NCBI RefSeq assembly: GCF_003030345.1
Contig: NZ_CP028158.1
Coordinates: 4,774,001-4,838,000 of the forward strand
Length of the DNA: 64,000 nucleotides
Direction of reading: 5' to 3'
Source of the DNA: Plantactinospora sp. BC1
GTDB lineage: Bacteria > Actinomycetota > Actinomycetes > Mycobacteriales > Micromonosporaceae
The position numbers and the translations under genes are program-made. Positions within the stretch are counted from its first letter, which is position 1; every line of letters starts with the position of its first letter. Below the pieces are notes generated by a model. It had not been told where the DNA came from. It ran no database searches and worked only from the letters and a program-made list of their open reading frames with translations. Positions 9,040 through 17,204 of the stretch are shown in pieces.

Positions 9040-10394
9040 TGGCGCGGCCCCGCACCGTGCACGACGTCGCGGCCGGCAAGCTCTGCACCGGCTGCGGGGT
9101 CTGCGCCTATCTGGCGCCGGACGAGGTGCGGATGGTCGACGTCCTCGACCACGGCCGGCGGCCGTTGCCGATCACCCCGGTCGGGGCGGCGGCCCGGCCG
9201 GCGGCGGCCGGCGGCGGCGCGGCGGCTGCCCTGGACTGCTGCCCGGGGGTACGGCTGGAGCACGACAGCGGCCGGCCGGCGCCGGGCGAGATCGCCGAGC
9301 TGCGCGCGGCCTGGGGACCGGTCCGGGCCATCTGGGAGGGGTACGCCGCCGACCCGGCGATCCGGTACGCCGGCTCCAGCGGCGGGGTGGCGACCGCGCT
9401 GGCCGGATACTGCCTGACCGGCGAGGAGATGGCCGGGGTGTTGCACATCGGCGCCCGGGCCGACGTGCCGTACCTGAACGAGACCCGGCTCTCCCGCACC
9501 CCGGCCGAACTGCTCGGCAACGCCGGCTCCCGGTACGCCCCGGCCAGCCCGTGCGACCGGCTGGACCTGGTCGAGTCGGCCGACGGGCCGTGCGTCTTCG
9601 TCGGCAAGCCCTGCGACGTGGCGGCGGTCCGGATGGCCCGGCGGGTCCGGCCGGAGCTGGACCGGAAGCTCGGGCTGACCATCGCGATCTTCTGCGCCGG
9701 CACCCCGACCACCCGGGGCACCCTGGAGATGCTGGACCGGCTCGGTGTGCCCGACCCGACCCGGCTGGAGTCGGTGCACTACCGGGGGGCCGGCTGGCCC
9801 GGCTCCGCCCGGGCCCGGCTCACCGACGACCCGCCGGACGAGCGGCGCGAGCTGAGCTACGCCGAGTCCTGGGGCGACATCCTGCAGAAGCACCGGCAGT
9901 GGCGCTGCTACCTCTGCGCCGACCACACCGGCGAGTTCGCCGACGTGGCGGTCGGCGACCCGTGGTACAGGCCGACCGGCGACGACCCGGGCCAGTCCCT
10001 GGTGCTGGCCCGCACCGAGCGCGGCGTACGGCTGGTCGAGGCGGCCGTCGCGGCCGGAGCGCTGGTGCTGACCCCGGTGACCGCCGACATCCTGCCCGCC
10101 TCGCAGCCGAACCTGCTCCGGGCCCGGGGTGCCGTGTGGGGGCGGCTGCGCACGCTGCGGGCCGCCGGGCTGATGACGCCCCGGCTGCGTCACCTGCCGA
10201 TGGCCGGGATCTGGTGGCGGCACCTGTCGACGGTCGAGAAGCTCCGCTCCACCCTCGGCACACTGCGCCGGATCGGGCGCAAGCGGCTGCGGGAGCCGGC
10301 CGTGCTGGAGGCGTACCGGCCGCCGGTCGGGGGCGGGGCGCCAGCGGTTCCGGCACCCGGCCCGGCGGCCGAGTCGGCTCAGACCACCGGCTGA
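9039..10394 (+). CDS. F420H2 dehydrogenase/hydrogenase beta-subunit-like Fe-S flavoprotein
   Basis: 451 residues. The N-terminus KLCTGCGVCAYLAPDEVRM carries three Cys of a ferredoxin-like motif, as in glycan-cluster relatives of the FrhB family. It is followed by the FrhB N-terminal domain (YAGSSGGVATALAGYCL, FVGKPCDVAAVR, IFCAGTPTTRGTLEML) and the C-terminal domain (CYLCADHTGEFADVAVGDPW). In other bacteria such proteins sit beside pyruvyl transferases in exopolysaccharide clusters, where their redox role is undefined. A basic and then Pro/Ala-rich tail follows residue 400. The ATG sits in TGATG with the upstream stop. Its 3' end overlaps the convergent beta-helix gene by 16 bp. The electron donor could be F420 or a flavin; this cannot be decided. 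Confidence 0.86.
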   Translation: MARPRTVHDVAAGKLCTGCGVCAYLAPDEVRMVDVLDHGRRPLPITPVGAAARPAAAGGGAAAALDCCPGVRLEHDSGRPAPGEIAELRAAWGPVRAIWEGYAADPAIRYAGSSGGVATALAGYCLTGEEMAGVLHIGARADVPYLNETRLSRTPAELLGNAGSRYAPASPCDRLDLVESADGPCVFVGKPCDVAAVRMARRVRPELDRKLGLTIAIFCAGTPTTRGTLEMLDRLGVPDPTRLESVHYRGAGWPGSARARLTDDPPDERRELSYAESWGDILQKHRQWRCYLCADHTGEFADVAVGDPWYRPTGDDPGQSLVLARTERGVRLVEAAVAAGALVLTPVTADILPASQPNLLRARGAVWGRLRTLRAAGLMTPRLRHLPMAGIWWRHLSTVEKLRSTLGTLRRIGRKRLREPAVLEAYRPPVGGGAPAVPAPGPAAESAQTTG

Positions 10395-11725
10395 CCGTTG
10401 TCGAAGTAGACGTTGGTGGGCCGGTCCCAGGTCACTCCGGGCCGGTTCCAGCCGGAGACCACCCCGTACCGGTAGTCGCGGCCGTACTTGTTGTTCCGGA
10501 ACAGGATGTTGGAGCCGACCAGCCGGGGACTGATCCCGATCGAGTAGTTGCCGCCGTTGCAGTAGTTGTCCTCGAAGGTCAGGTTCGTCAGCGACGGGGC
10601 GGTCTCCGAGCCGATGGTGAGGCAGGAGTTGAACGGGTCCCGGGTCGCCGGGTTGTACGACAGCAGCGTGTTGTGCCGGATGATGATGTTGTTGCCGCCG
10701 GTGCTCTGCAGGATGTCGTTGTGCGAGCCGGCGACCCGGGCCAGGCTGTGCAGGTACGAGTCGAAGATCCTGGTGTTGTCGGCCAGCCGTGGGCCGTCGA
10801 TCATGTTGTAGACGTTGGCCCGGCGCAGGGTGTAGTTGCCGCAGCAGATCGAGGCGGAGTTCTTCGCCATGCCGTTGATCTCGACATCCTGGATCAGCAG
10901 GTTCGTCGCCCCGGCCAGGGTGCGGATCGAGTACGTGGTGCTGTTGCAGGTGATCTTGGATTTCAGGATCTGCACGTTGGCGGCGGCGACGGTGACACAG
11001 CCGACGATGTTCAGCCCGCTCACCACCTGCCCGGCGGTACGCAGGCTCAGCGATCCGGAGTTGCGCAGCGCCGTACCGGCCGGCACGCCGGTGTTGCCCG
11101 GTCCGGGCCAGTACGTGATCGGGGTCGGCGGGGCGGCGGCCGGTGCGTACGGCGGCCGCTCCGCCATCGCCCGGGAGTCGGGGTCGGGCGCGGGTGGCGG
11201 TACCGATCCGCTCGGCCCGCTCGGCCCACCCGGGTACGGCTTGCCGTCCTGGGAGGACTCGACGATGGTGGCCGGGTTGGCGTCGGTCTGCCGGAACGCC
11301 TGACGGCAGCCGGTGACCCGGACCCGCAGCGCCGAGTATCCGCCCGGCACCACCCCGTCGGTACCGGCGGAGGTGCACCGGATCTCGGTGTCCTCGATCA
11401 GGGTGCCGACCACGCCGGGCCGGATCACGATGGCGGCGGTGCCGCCGGTGCGCACCTTCACCCGCCGGATGGTGACGTTGTCGGCCGCGACCTCGATCGG
11501 GCGGTCGACCGTCTGTCCCCAGAGGACGCCGGCGGGCTGGTCGAGCACCATCGGCTCGGCCCGGACCGGCTGCCCGGCGACGTTGAGCACGAGATAGCCG
11601 CTGGCGGCGAGGAGGGCGGCGGTGGCGCCGAAGGTCGCGGCGACGGTGGCGCGGCGCCGGTTGCGGTGTGGCGGGCGGGCGAGGCTCGCTGGCTCGATCG
11701 GAGGTCCGGCGTTGGTGTCGGTCAC
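10379..11725 (-). CDS. Membrane-anchored right-handed beta-helix protein
   Basis: About 448 residues. A basic cytoplasmic tail (PPHRNRRRATVAA) is followed by one hydrophobic segment near residues 28-48, then an exported domain rich in short Ile/Val/Asn repeats such as NVTIRRVKV, NVQILKSKITCN, NLLIQDVEING, NNIIIRHNTLL and NLTFEDNYCN. These are rungs of a parallel beta-helix as in pectate-lyase-like and polysaccharide-lyase folds. A Pro-rich loop lies near residues 175-205. I place the start at GTG 11725 because GGGGGG precedes it; a further upstream ATG at 11854 lacks one. It converges with the glycan operon and may bind, trim or modify that polymer. No catalytic residues could be assigned. 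Confidence 0.8.
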   Translation of the reverse strand: MTDTNAGPPIEPASLARPPHRNRRRATVAATFGATAALLAASGYLVLNVAGQPVRAEPMVLDQPAGVLWGQTVDRPIEVAADNVTIRRVKVRTGGTAAIVIRPGVVGTLIEDTEIRCTSAGTDGVVPGGYSALRVRVTGCRQAFRQTDANPATIVESSQDGKPYPGGPSGPSGSVPPPAPDPDSRAMAERPPYAPAAAPPTPITYWPGPGNTGVPAGTALRNSGSLSLRTAGQVVSGLNIVGCVTVAAANVQILKSKITCNSTTYSIRTLAGATNLLIQDVEINGMAKNSASICCGNYTLRRANVYNMIDGPRLADNTRIFDSYLHSLARVAGSHNDILQSTGGNNIIIRHNTLLSYNPATRDPFNSCLTIGSETAPSLTNLTFEDNYCNGGNYSIGISPRLVGSNILFRNNKYGRDYRYGVVSGWNRPGVTWDRPTNVYFDNGQPVV

Positions 11726-12010
11726 GGCTACCCCCCACGGGCGCGTCGCACACGAGCGGGGGCCACCGCTCCTGCGCTCCGGGGCGCCCACCGCCGATAT
11801 CGGCCTGTCGGCGTCGACTCCCCCCGAGTCGACATGATCGTGCGGTCGAGACACCTTCCCTGGTCAGGAGGGGTGCGATCTCGATCGTCTCGATCTACCG
11901 GCCATGAATGAATACTACAAGCCGTATTGAAGGGGTTACTATTCTCGATTCAGACGGATTACGGACAGAAGTTGCGGCTCGGCGGGTCAAGATCCCGGCC
12001 CGGCGCCGGG
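11726..12010. promoter_or_regulatory. Leader/promoter of the beta-helix gene
   Basis: 285 bp without a credible gene. It contains an unusually AT-rich patch at about 11905-11965, including an AATAC...GTATT inverted repeat (11911-11928), on the upstream side of the leftward beta-helix gene. A repeated GATCGAGA element is read on the minus strand near 11875-11895. This is likely the promoter of the beta-helix gene plus the 3' flank of the AI-2E transporter gene. No firm promoter hexamers. Confidence 0.35.
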
Positions 12011-13252
12011 TCAGCGGTGTTGCTGGCGGGGGAGGACCACCTCGCGGAGCACCAGTTGGATCGCCGCCACCGCCGGGATCGCCACCAGGGCGCCGATCAC
12101 CCCGAACAGGGCCACCCCGAGCAGGGCAGCGACGATCGCCGCCACGTCGGCGACCTGCACCGAGCGGCGCATCACCCGGGGATAGACGAGGTAGTTCTCC
12201 ACCTGCTGGTAGACCAGGAAGAAGACCACGCAGGCGATCCCGGTCGGCACGTCGGTGGCGAAGCCGACCAGGCTGACCACCACCGCCCCGATGGTCGCGC
12301 CGATCTGCGGGATGAGGTCGCAGATCGCCACCACCACGGCGAGGGCGAACGGGTACGCCAGGCCGACGACGACGGCGAAGACGAAGGTGCTCACCCCGGC
12401 CAGCAGGGCGATCGCCAGCGCACCCACCATGTAGGCGCCGACCTTGGCGAGGATCTCGTCACCGATCAGCCGTACCCGGTCCCGCCGGGTCGCCGGGACC
12501 AGGCCGTAGCCGAGGTCGCGGAGCCGGTCGAAGGTGGCCATGAAATAGATGGTCAGCACGATCACGGTGACGATGTTGAAGACCGCGCCGAAGATGAACC
12601 CGGCGGCCCCGAAGACCCCGCCCAGGGCCCGGGTGATGTTCTCGGTGGTGGCCGCCGACTCGATCTTGCCCGCCAGGTCGTACTGCTCGATCAGGTCGTC
12701 GACGGTGCCGTTGCGGCGCAGTTGGGTGACGTAGTCGGGCACCTGCCCGATCAACTCACCGGTCTGGCTGACCACCGGCGGGACCAGCGCGTACACCGCA
12801 CCGGTGATGACCGCGAGCAGGGTCAGCGTCACCGCCGCCACGGCGAGGCCCCGGGGCAGCCCCCAGGAGCGCAGCCGGACCACCGCCGGGTGCAGGCCGA
12901 TCGCCAGGAAGAGCGCGATGAAGACCAGCACCAGCACCGAGCCCGCGTTGCGGACCGCGAGGAAGATCGCGTACGCCACCAGCACGCCCAGCCCGCCGGT
13001 GAGCCCGACCAGGAACGGACTGAGCCGCAGCGGCTGCCCCGGTCGGCCGAACCGGCCGGGGTGCTCGTCGGCCGGCTGCTCGTCGGGGCCGGCGTCGGCC
13101 GACGGCGGGGGTGTCGTGCGGTCCTCGTCGGCCGGATTGCGGCTCTGCGGAGGTGCGCCGCCGGTTGGCGCGGTCACTCCGGCAGGAGCCTCCGACCCCT
13201 CGCCCGGGTCGCCCCGCCGCTCGCCGTGCACCGCTGGTTGCTCGCTTCCCAC
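12011..13252 (-). CDS. AI-2E family transporter (PerM-like)
   Basis: 413 residues. A disordered, Pro/Asp/Glu-rich N-terminal tail of about 75 residues is followed by the eight-helix core of the AI-2E exporter (YdiK/PerM) superfamily. It has an early hydrophobic pair (FLVGLTGGLGVLVAYAIFLAV, LVLVFIALFLAIGLHPAV), a long amphipathic stretch, and the conserved YPFALAVVVAICDLIPQIGATIGAVVV and VYQQVENYLVYPRVM motifs. GTG 13252 has GGGAGG upstream. Most family members have unknown cargo and some act as Na/Li-H antiporters, so the quorum-signal name should not be read literally. It stands alone between the beta-helix gene and the coiled-coil gene. Confidence 0.9.
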   Translation of the reverse strand: MGSEQPAVHGERRGDPGEGSEAPAGVTAPTGGAPPQSRNPADEDRTTPPPSADAGPDEQPADEHPGRFGRPGQPLRLSPFLVGLTGGLGVLVAYAIFLAVRNAGSVLVLVFIALFLAIGLHPAVVRLRSWGLPRGLAVAAVTLTLLAVITGAVYALVPPVVSQTGELIGQVPDYVTQLRRNGTVDDLIEQYDLAGKIESAATTENITRALGGVFGAAGFIFGAVFNIVTVIVLTIYFMATFDRLRDLGYGLVPATRRDRVRLIGDEILAKVGAYMVGALAIALLAGVSTFVFAVVVGLAYPFALAVVVAICDLIPQIGATIGAVVVSLVGFATDVPTGIACVVFFLVYQQVENYLVYPRVMRRSVQVADVAAIVAALLGVALFGVIGALVAIPAVAAIQLVLREVVLPRQQHR

Positions 13253-13326
13253 CCCGACCTCCCACCGATCGTCCCGGCAGAGGTTATCGGGCGGGCGCCA
13301 GGGTGGGGCGCCCCGCGCTACGGAAC

Positions 13327-15549
13327 CTACTCCGAGTCGACGGTGACCTTGCTCGACTTGGTGCCCTGGTCCTCGACGGTCGGCTTGCCGCTGCGCTTGC
13401 CCGAGTCACCGGTACTGGTGATCCGGGTCGGCATCGGCTCCCGCCCGCCGGTGCCGGGCACCGCCGCCACGGTCGGCTCGCCGTCGATGCCGCCACCGTC
13501 GGCCCCGCCGGTCACCGGCTCGGTCACCCGGCCCGGCGCGGCCTTCCCACCGCCCGCCGCGTGCTGGTCGGCGGCGACCTGCTCGGCGGCGGCCTCGACG
13601 ATCTGCTGCATGTCCGCCTCGGCCTGCGCGAGCTGCTGCTCGGCCTGCTGGGCCGACTGCTCCGTGCCGGTCAACCGGTCCCGCTCACCCGCGAGCTGGT
13701 CCCGCGCGGCGGCGAGCTGCCGCTGGATCCGGTCGGACTCCTGCCGGGACGCGACCGTCTCCTGCCGGATGTCGGCGAGCGCCTGCTGCGCCTCGGCGAT
13801 CTCCTGCATCACCTCGGCCAACTGCTGCCGGCCGGCGGCCGCCTCCTGCTGGGTGCTCGCCAGGTGCTGCTGGGTGGTGGCCAGGTGCTGCTGCGCGGTC
13901 GCCATGTACTCCTCGAACTGGCGGCGGGACGTGGCGGCCTGCTCGTCGGCCTGCCGCTGCAACTCGGCGAGGCGCTCCTCGGCCTCCCGCCGGACCTGCT
14001 CGGCGTGCTCGTCGGCCTCCCGGCGCACCCGCTCGGCGTACTCGTCGGCCTCCAGGCGGACCCGGTCGGCACCGCCCTCGATCTCCGCCCGGCGGGTCTC
14101 GTACGACTCCTCCAGCTCCGCGCGCCGCTGGTCGAACTGCTGCTCCAGCTCGGCCTGCCGCTCCTGGAACTGCTGCTCCAGCTCGGACTTGCGCTGGTTG
14201 AACTCCCGGTCGGCCCCGGCCCGGTAGGCGGCGAGTTCCTCCTCCAGCGCGGCCCGGCCGGCGGCGAGTTCCTGCTCGGCCGCGCTCCGCTGGGCGGCGA
14301 TCTCCGCCTCGGCGGCGGTACGGCGCCGGTTCACCTCCTGCTCGACACCGGACCGCCAGGCGCCCAGCTCCTGCTGCGTCTCCGCCCGCACCTTCTGGGC
14401 GTACTCCTCGACCTCGGCCCGGGACTTGCGGACGTACTCGGCGGTCTCCTCGTTGATCCGGGCCGCCTCCTGCTGGGCCTTGGCGTGCGCCGCCTGGCCG
14501 GCCTCGCGGAGCTGGGTCGCCTCGTGCTTCGCCTTCGCGTGCAGCCCCTGGCCGGCCTCGCGCAGCCGGGTGGCCTCCTGCTTGGCCAGCTCGATCATGC
14601 GGTCGGCCTCCTGGCTCGCCGCGTCGGTGAGCCGCTGCGCCTCCTGCTGGGCCTTGACGTGCGCCGCCTGGCCGGCCTCGCGCAGCCGGGTCGCCTCCTG
14701 CTGCGCGGCGTCGCGCAGCCGGTTGGCCTCGTGCTGGGCCGCGTGCCGCAGCCGGGCGGACTCCTGGCGGGCGCGCTCGACGACCTGCTGGCTCTCCCGC
14801 TCGGTCCGCTCGGTCAGCTCCTGGGCCTGTCGGGCCGTCAGTTCGGTGAGCCGCTGCGCCTCCTGCTCGGCGGTGTCCCGGAGCTGCTTCGCCTCCTGTA
14901 CGGCCTTGGCGTGCGCCGCCTGGCTCGCCTCGCGCAGCCGGTTCGCCTCCTCGGCGGCCCGGTTGCGCAGCTCCGAACCCTCCTGCTTGGCCTTCTCCAG
15001 CGCGGCCTGTGCGGCCTCGCGGAGCCGGGTGGCCTCCTCGGCGGCGGCGGTGACGGCGGCGTCCGCCTCCGCCCGGCGGGCCGTGTTGACCTTCTCCTCC
15101 TCCGCGCGGCGGGCGGCGAGGGCGAGTTCGAAGTCGCGCAGCGCGTCGGCGGCCTGCGTCCGGGCGTCCTCGAGCACCTGCTCCGCCTCGGCCCGGCGGG
15201 CCTCGATCTCCTGGAGGGTGTCCCGGTGGATGATCTCGGCCTGTTCCTCGGCGAGGGTCAGGATCTGTTCGACCACCGGACCGAGATGCCGGAACGACGC
15301 CCGGTCGACGACGCCGACCTGCCGGCGTACCGCCGTCAGGTCGCGTTGCAACACCTCGACCTGGCCCGCCAGGTTGTGGATCTGGGTGTACGCGTGCTCA
15401 CGCTGGGCCGCCAGGGTGGCGATCTCGTTCTCTGCGCGAGCGACGTATCGGTCCACCTGCCCCCTGTCGTAGCCCCGAAAGGCCGGCTCGAAGCTCGGCT
15501 CCGTAGCCACATCCCCGTTCAGGGCAAACAGTTCCTCGCCGTGCGACAT
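13327..15549 (-). CDS. Scy-like DivIVA-domain coiled-coil polarity protein
   Basis: 740 residues, nearly all Gln/Glu/Ala/Arg-rich coiled coil. The N-terminus has a DivIVA-like membrane-curvature motif (FRGYDRGQVDRYVARAENEI, residues 26-45). The middle contains repeated units such as REAGQAAHAKAQQEA, separated by short breaks. A Gly/Pro/Thr-rich tail follows residue 650. ATG 15549 is chosen because GAGGATGGGAGC precedes it and the protein then starts MSHGEELFAL. This is the arrangement of Streptomyces Scy, the scaffold of the tip-organising centre for polar growth, though it is shorter than Streptomyces Scy. It is paired with a second DivIVA-like protein downstream on the map and lies close to the epimerase/thiolase/meaB genes, a neighbourhood I recall from Streptomyces. 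Confidence 0.85.
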   Translation of the reverse strand: MSHGEELFALNGDVATEPSFEPAFRGYDRGQVDRYVARAENEIATLAAQREHAYTQIHNLAGQVEVLQRDLTAVRRQVGVVDRASFRHLGPVVEQILTLAEEQAEIIHRDTLQEIEARRAEAEQVLEDARTQAADALRDFELALAARRAEEEKVNTARRAEADAAVTAAAEEATRLREAAQAALEKAKQEGSELRNRAAEEANRLREASQAAHAKAVQEAKQLRDTAEQEAQRLTELTARQAQELTERTERESQQVVERARQESARLRHAAQHEANRLRDAAQQEATRLREAGQAAHVKAQQEAQRLTDAASQEADRMIELAKQEATRLREAGQGLHAKAKHEATQLREAGQAAHAKAQQEAARINEETAEYVRKSRAEVEEYAQKVRAETQQELGAWRSGVEQEVNRRRTAAEAEIAAQRSAAEQELAAGRAALEEELAAYRAGADREFNQRKSELEQQFQERQAELEQQFDQRRAELEESYETRRAEIEGGADRVRLEADEYAERVRREADEHAEQVRREAEERLAELQRQADEQAATSRRQFEEYMATAQQHLATTQQHLASTQQEAAAGRQQLAEVMQEIAEAQQALADIRQETVASRQESDRIQRQLAAARDQLAGERDRLTGTEQSAQQAEQQLAQAEADMQQIVEAAAEQVAADQHAAGGGKAAPGRVTEPVTGGADGGGIDGEPTVAAVPGTGGREPMPTRITSTGDSGKRSGKPTVEDQGTKSSKVTVDSE

Positions 15550-15665
15550 GCTCCCATCCTCACACGCGGTGGCTGGTTCTGCGGCGATACCCGGCGGGGC
15601 TGATGGGACGAAGCTCACTGGTGGTGACATTGCCAGATCTATCGGACCGTACGCCGCGCAGCGCT

Positions 15666-15698
15666 CGGGGCCGTACCGGAACTTCCGGTACGGCCCCG
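15666..15698 (-). terminator. Strong hairpin terminator of the FilP-like gene
   Basis: A near-perfect inverted repeat: CGGGGCCGTACCGGAA, one base, then TTCCGGTACGGCCCCG. It lies between the stop of the FilP-like gene and the start of the Scy-like gene, both leftward, so it should separate the two transcripts. There is no T-run, as usual in high-GC actinobacteria. Confidence 0.75.
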
Positions 15699-15741
15699 GC
15701 CGTGCTGCTGCCCCGCAGTCCGACCCGCGCCCGTCGTCGGG

Positions 15742-17013
15742 TCAGCTCGTGGCGTCGGCGGGAACCCGCTCCTCCGCCTCGGTCTTCTCGGCGGCGGCGG
15801 CCGGCTTGGCCGCCTCGGGCTTGGCGGCCGCCCCACCCACGCCCGGCACGATGCCGGCGAGGCCGGAGAGCATCTGGCCGAGCTGCGAGGTGACGGCGTC
15901 CTTCTGCCGGGTGAGGTCCTCGACCTCGCGGCGGGCCGCCTGCGTGGTCAGGTCGGCCTCGGTACGCGCCTCGGTGAGCAGGCGGTGCGCCTCGGCGCGG
16001 GCCTCGTTGAGGGTCTTGTCGGCGAGCGCCTTCGCCTTGTCGATCGTCTCGTTGGCGTTCCGCTCCGACTCGACCCGACGGGCCTCGGCGCGCTGCTCGA
16101 TCTCCTTGGCGCGGTCCTGCGCCGCCCGGGCCCGCTGCTCGGCCTCGGCGACCAGCTTCTGGGTCTGGGCCACCTGCGCGGCGTGCCGCTCCGACTCCTC
16201 GCGCTCGGCCTTCTCCCGGCGCTCGGCGAGCTGGAGTTCCAGCGCCTGGAGGTCCTTGTCGCGCTTGTCCCGGGCGTCGGTGAGCAGCTTGGTCGCCTCG
16301 GCGCGCTTCTCCTCGGCCTCCCGGGCCGCCTTGGCGCGCTGCTGGGTGATCTCCCGCTCGGCGGTGGCCCGCAGGGTGGCGACCTCCCGCTCGACGGTGG
16401 ACTTCAGCTCGGCGACCTCGTGGGCGGTCACCGTACGGAGCTGCTTGGTCTCCCGCTCGGCGTCGGCGCGCAGGGTGTCCGCCTCCCGGCGGGCCTGCAC
16501 CCGGACCTCGGCGGCCTCCCGCTCGGCGGCGGTGCGGACGCTGCCCGCCTCCCGCTCGGCGGAGGCCTTCATCGCGGCGGCCTCGGCGCGGGCCTTGTCG
16601 GTGATCTCCCGCGCCTCCAGCCGGGCGGCCGAGAGGATGCCCTCCGACTCGCGCTTGGCCTCGCCGCGGTGGTCGTTCGCCTGCTCCTCGGCGAGGCGGA
16701 GGATCTGCTCGACCCGGGTGCCCAGGCCGGAGAGGGTGGGGCGGTTGTTCTCCTCGAGCTGCTTGTTGGTGTCGGTGAGCTTCTGCTCGACCGACGCGAG
16801 GCGCTGCTCGGCCTGCCGGAGTCGACGCTGGGCGTCGTTCATCCGCTGCTCGGCCTCGGCGCGGGCCTGCTCGGACTGGTTCAGAGCGGCGTTCAACCGG
16901 CCCAGGTGGCTGTTGACCTGCTCACGGTCGTAGCCGCGCAGGGCAACCGTGAAGTCTGGCTGCGAGTTCGCGTTGTCGAAGAACGCGAGAGGGGAGGACT
17001 GCTGCTGGGGCAT
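15742..17013 (-). CDS. FilP-like DivIVA-domain coiled-coil protein
   Basis: 423 residues. The N-terminal FTVALRGYDREQVNSHLGRLN matches the DivIVA-type membrane-binding motif and parallels the Scy-like neighbour. Residues 40-380 are continuous coiled coil with heptads broken by AEREA and ARREA repeats (GSVRTAAEREAAEVRVQARR and similar), followed by a short hydrophobic LGQMLSGLAGIVPGVGG patch and an Ala/Lys/Glu tail. The family includes Streptomyces FilP, an intermediate-filament-like protein formerly called cellulose-binding protein, which supports hyphal rigidity. There is no clear ribosome site ahead of ATG 17013; an AAGTAT sequence eight bases upstream would suit a leaderless transcript. 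A strong hairpin follows the stop. The role is inferred from family and pairing. Confidence 0.83.
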   Translation of the reverse strand: MPQQQSSPLAFFDNANSQPDFTVALRGYDREQVNSHLGRLNAALNQSEQARAEAEQRMNDAQRRLRQAEQRLASVEQKLTDTNKQLEENNRPTLSGLGTRVEQILRLAEEQANDHRGEAKRESEGILSAARLEAREITDKARAEAAAMKASAEREAGSVRTAAEREAAEVRVQARREADTLRADAERETKQLRTVTAHEVAELKSTVEREVATLRATAEREITQQRAKAAREAEEKRAEATKLLTDARDKRDKDLQALELQLAERREKAEREESERHAAQVAQTQKLVAEAEQRARAAQDRAKEIEQRAEARRVESERNANETIDKAKALADKTLNEARAEAHRLLTEARTEADLTTQAARREVEDLTRQKDAVTSQLGQMLSGLAGIVPGVGGAAAKPEAAKPAAAAEKTEAEERVPADATS

Positions 17014-17204
17014 TGGGACATACTTGCAGACTTACCGGGGTGCTTCGCAAGAGCCGTGCCGTACTATCGCGCCCAGTTCACAAGGTCAACTCAACCCGCC
17101 GGGCGGCGGTGCTGTTTGCCGGATCTACTGTGCTCGAAGCGCCCCCGGATCATGTCGTCGCGGCCGGTTCCGGAGCACCCCGGTACGCCCGGGATTCGCC
17201 GCCG

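Noticed and set aside
4975-10394. Secondary-metabolite (glycosylated antibiotic) cluster
   Set aside because: Deoxysugar-type genes are present but no polyketide, peptide or terpene core is in view. A flippase and pyruvyl transferase fit a surface polymer better.
13111-15603. An 830-codon Leu/Gly-rich frame opposite the Scy-like gene
   Set aside because: The reverse complement of Gln/Glu/Ala coiled-coil codons yields Leu-rich sequence. No signal peptide or membrane pattern fits.
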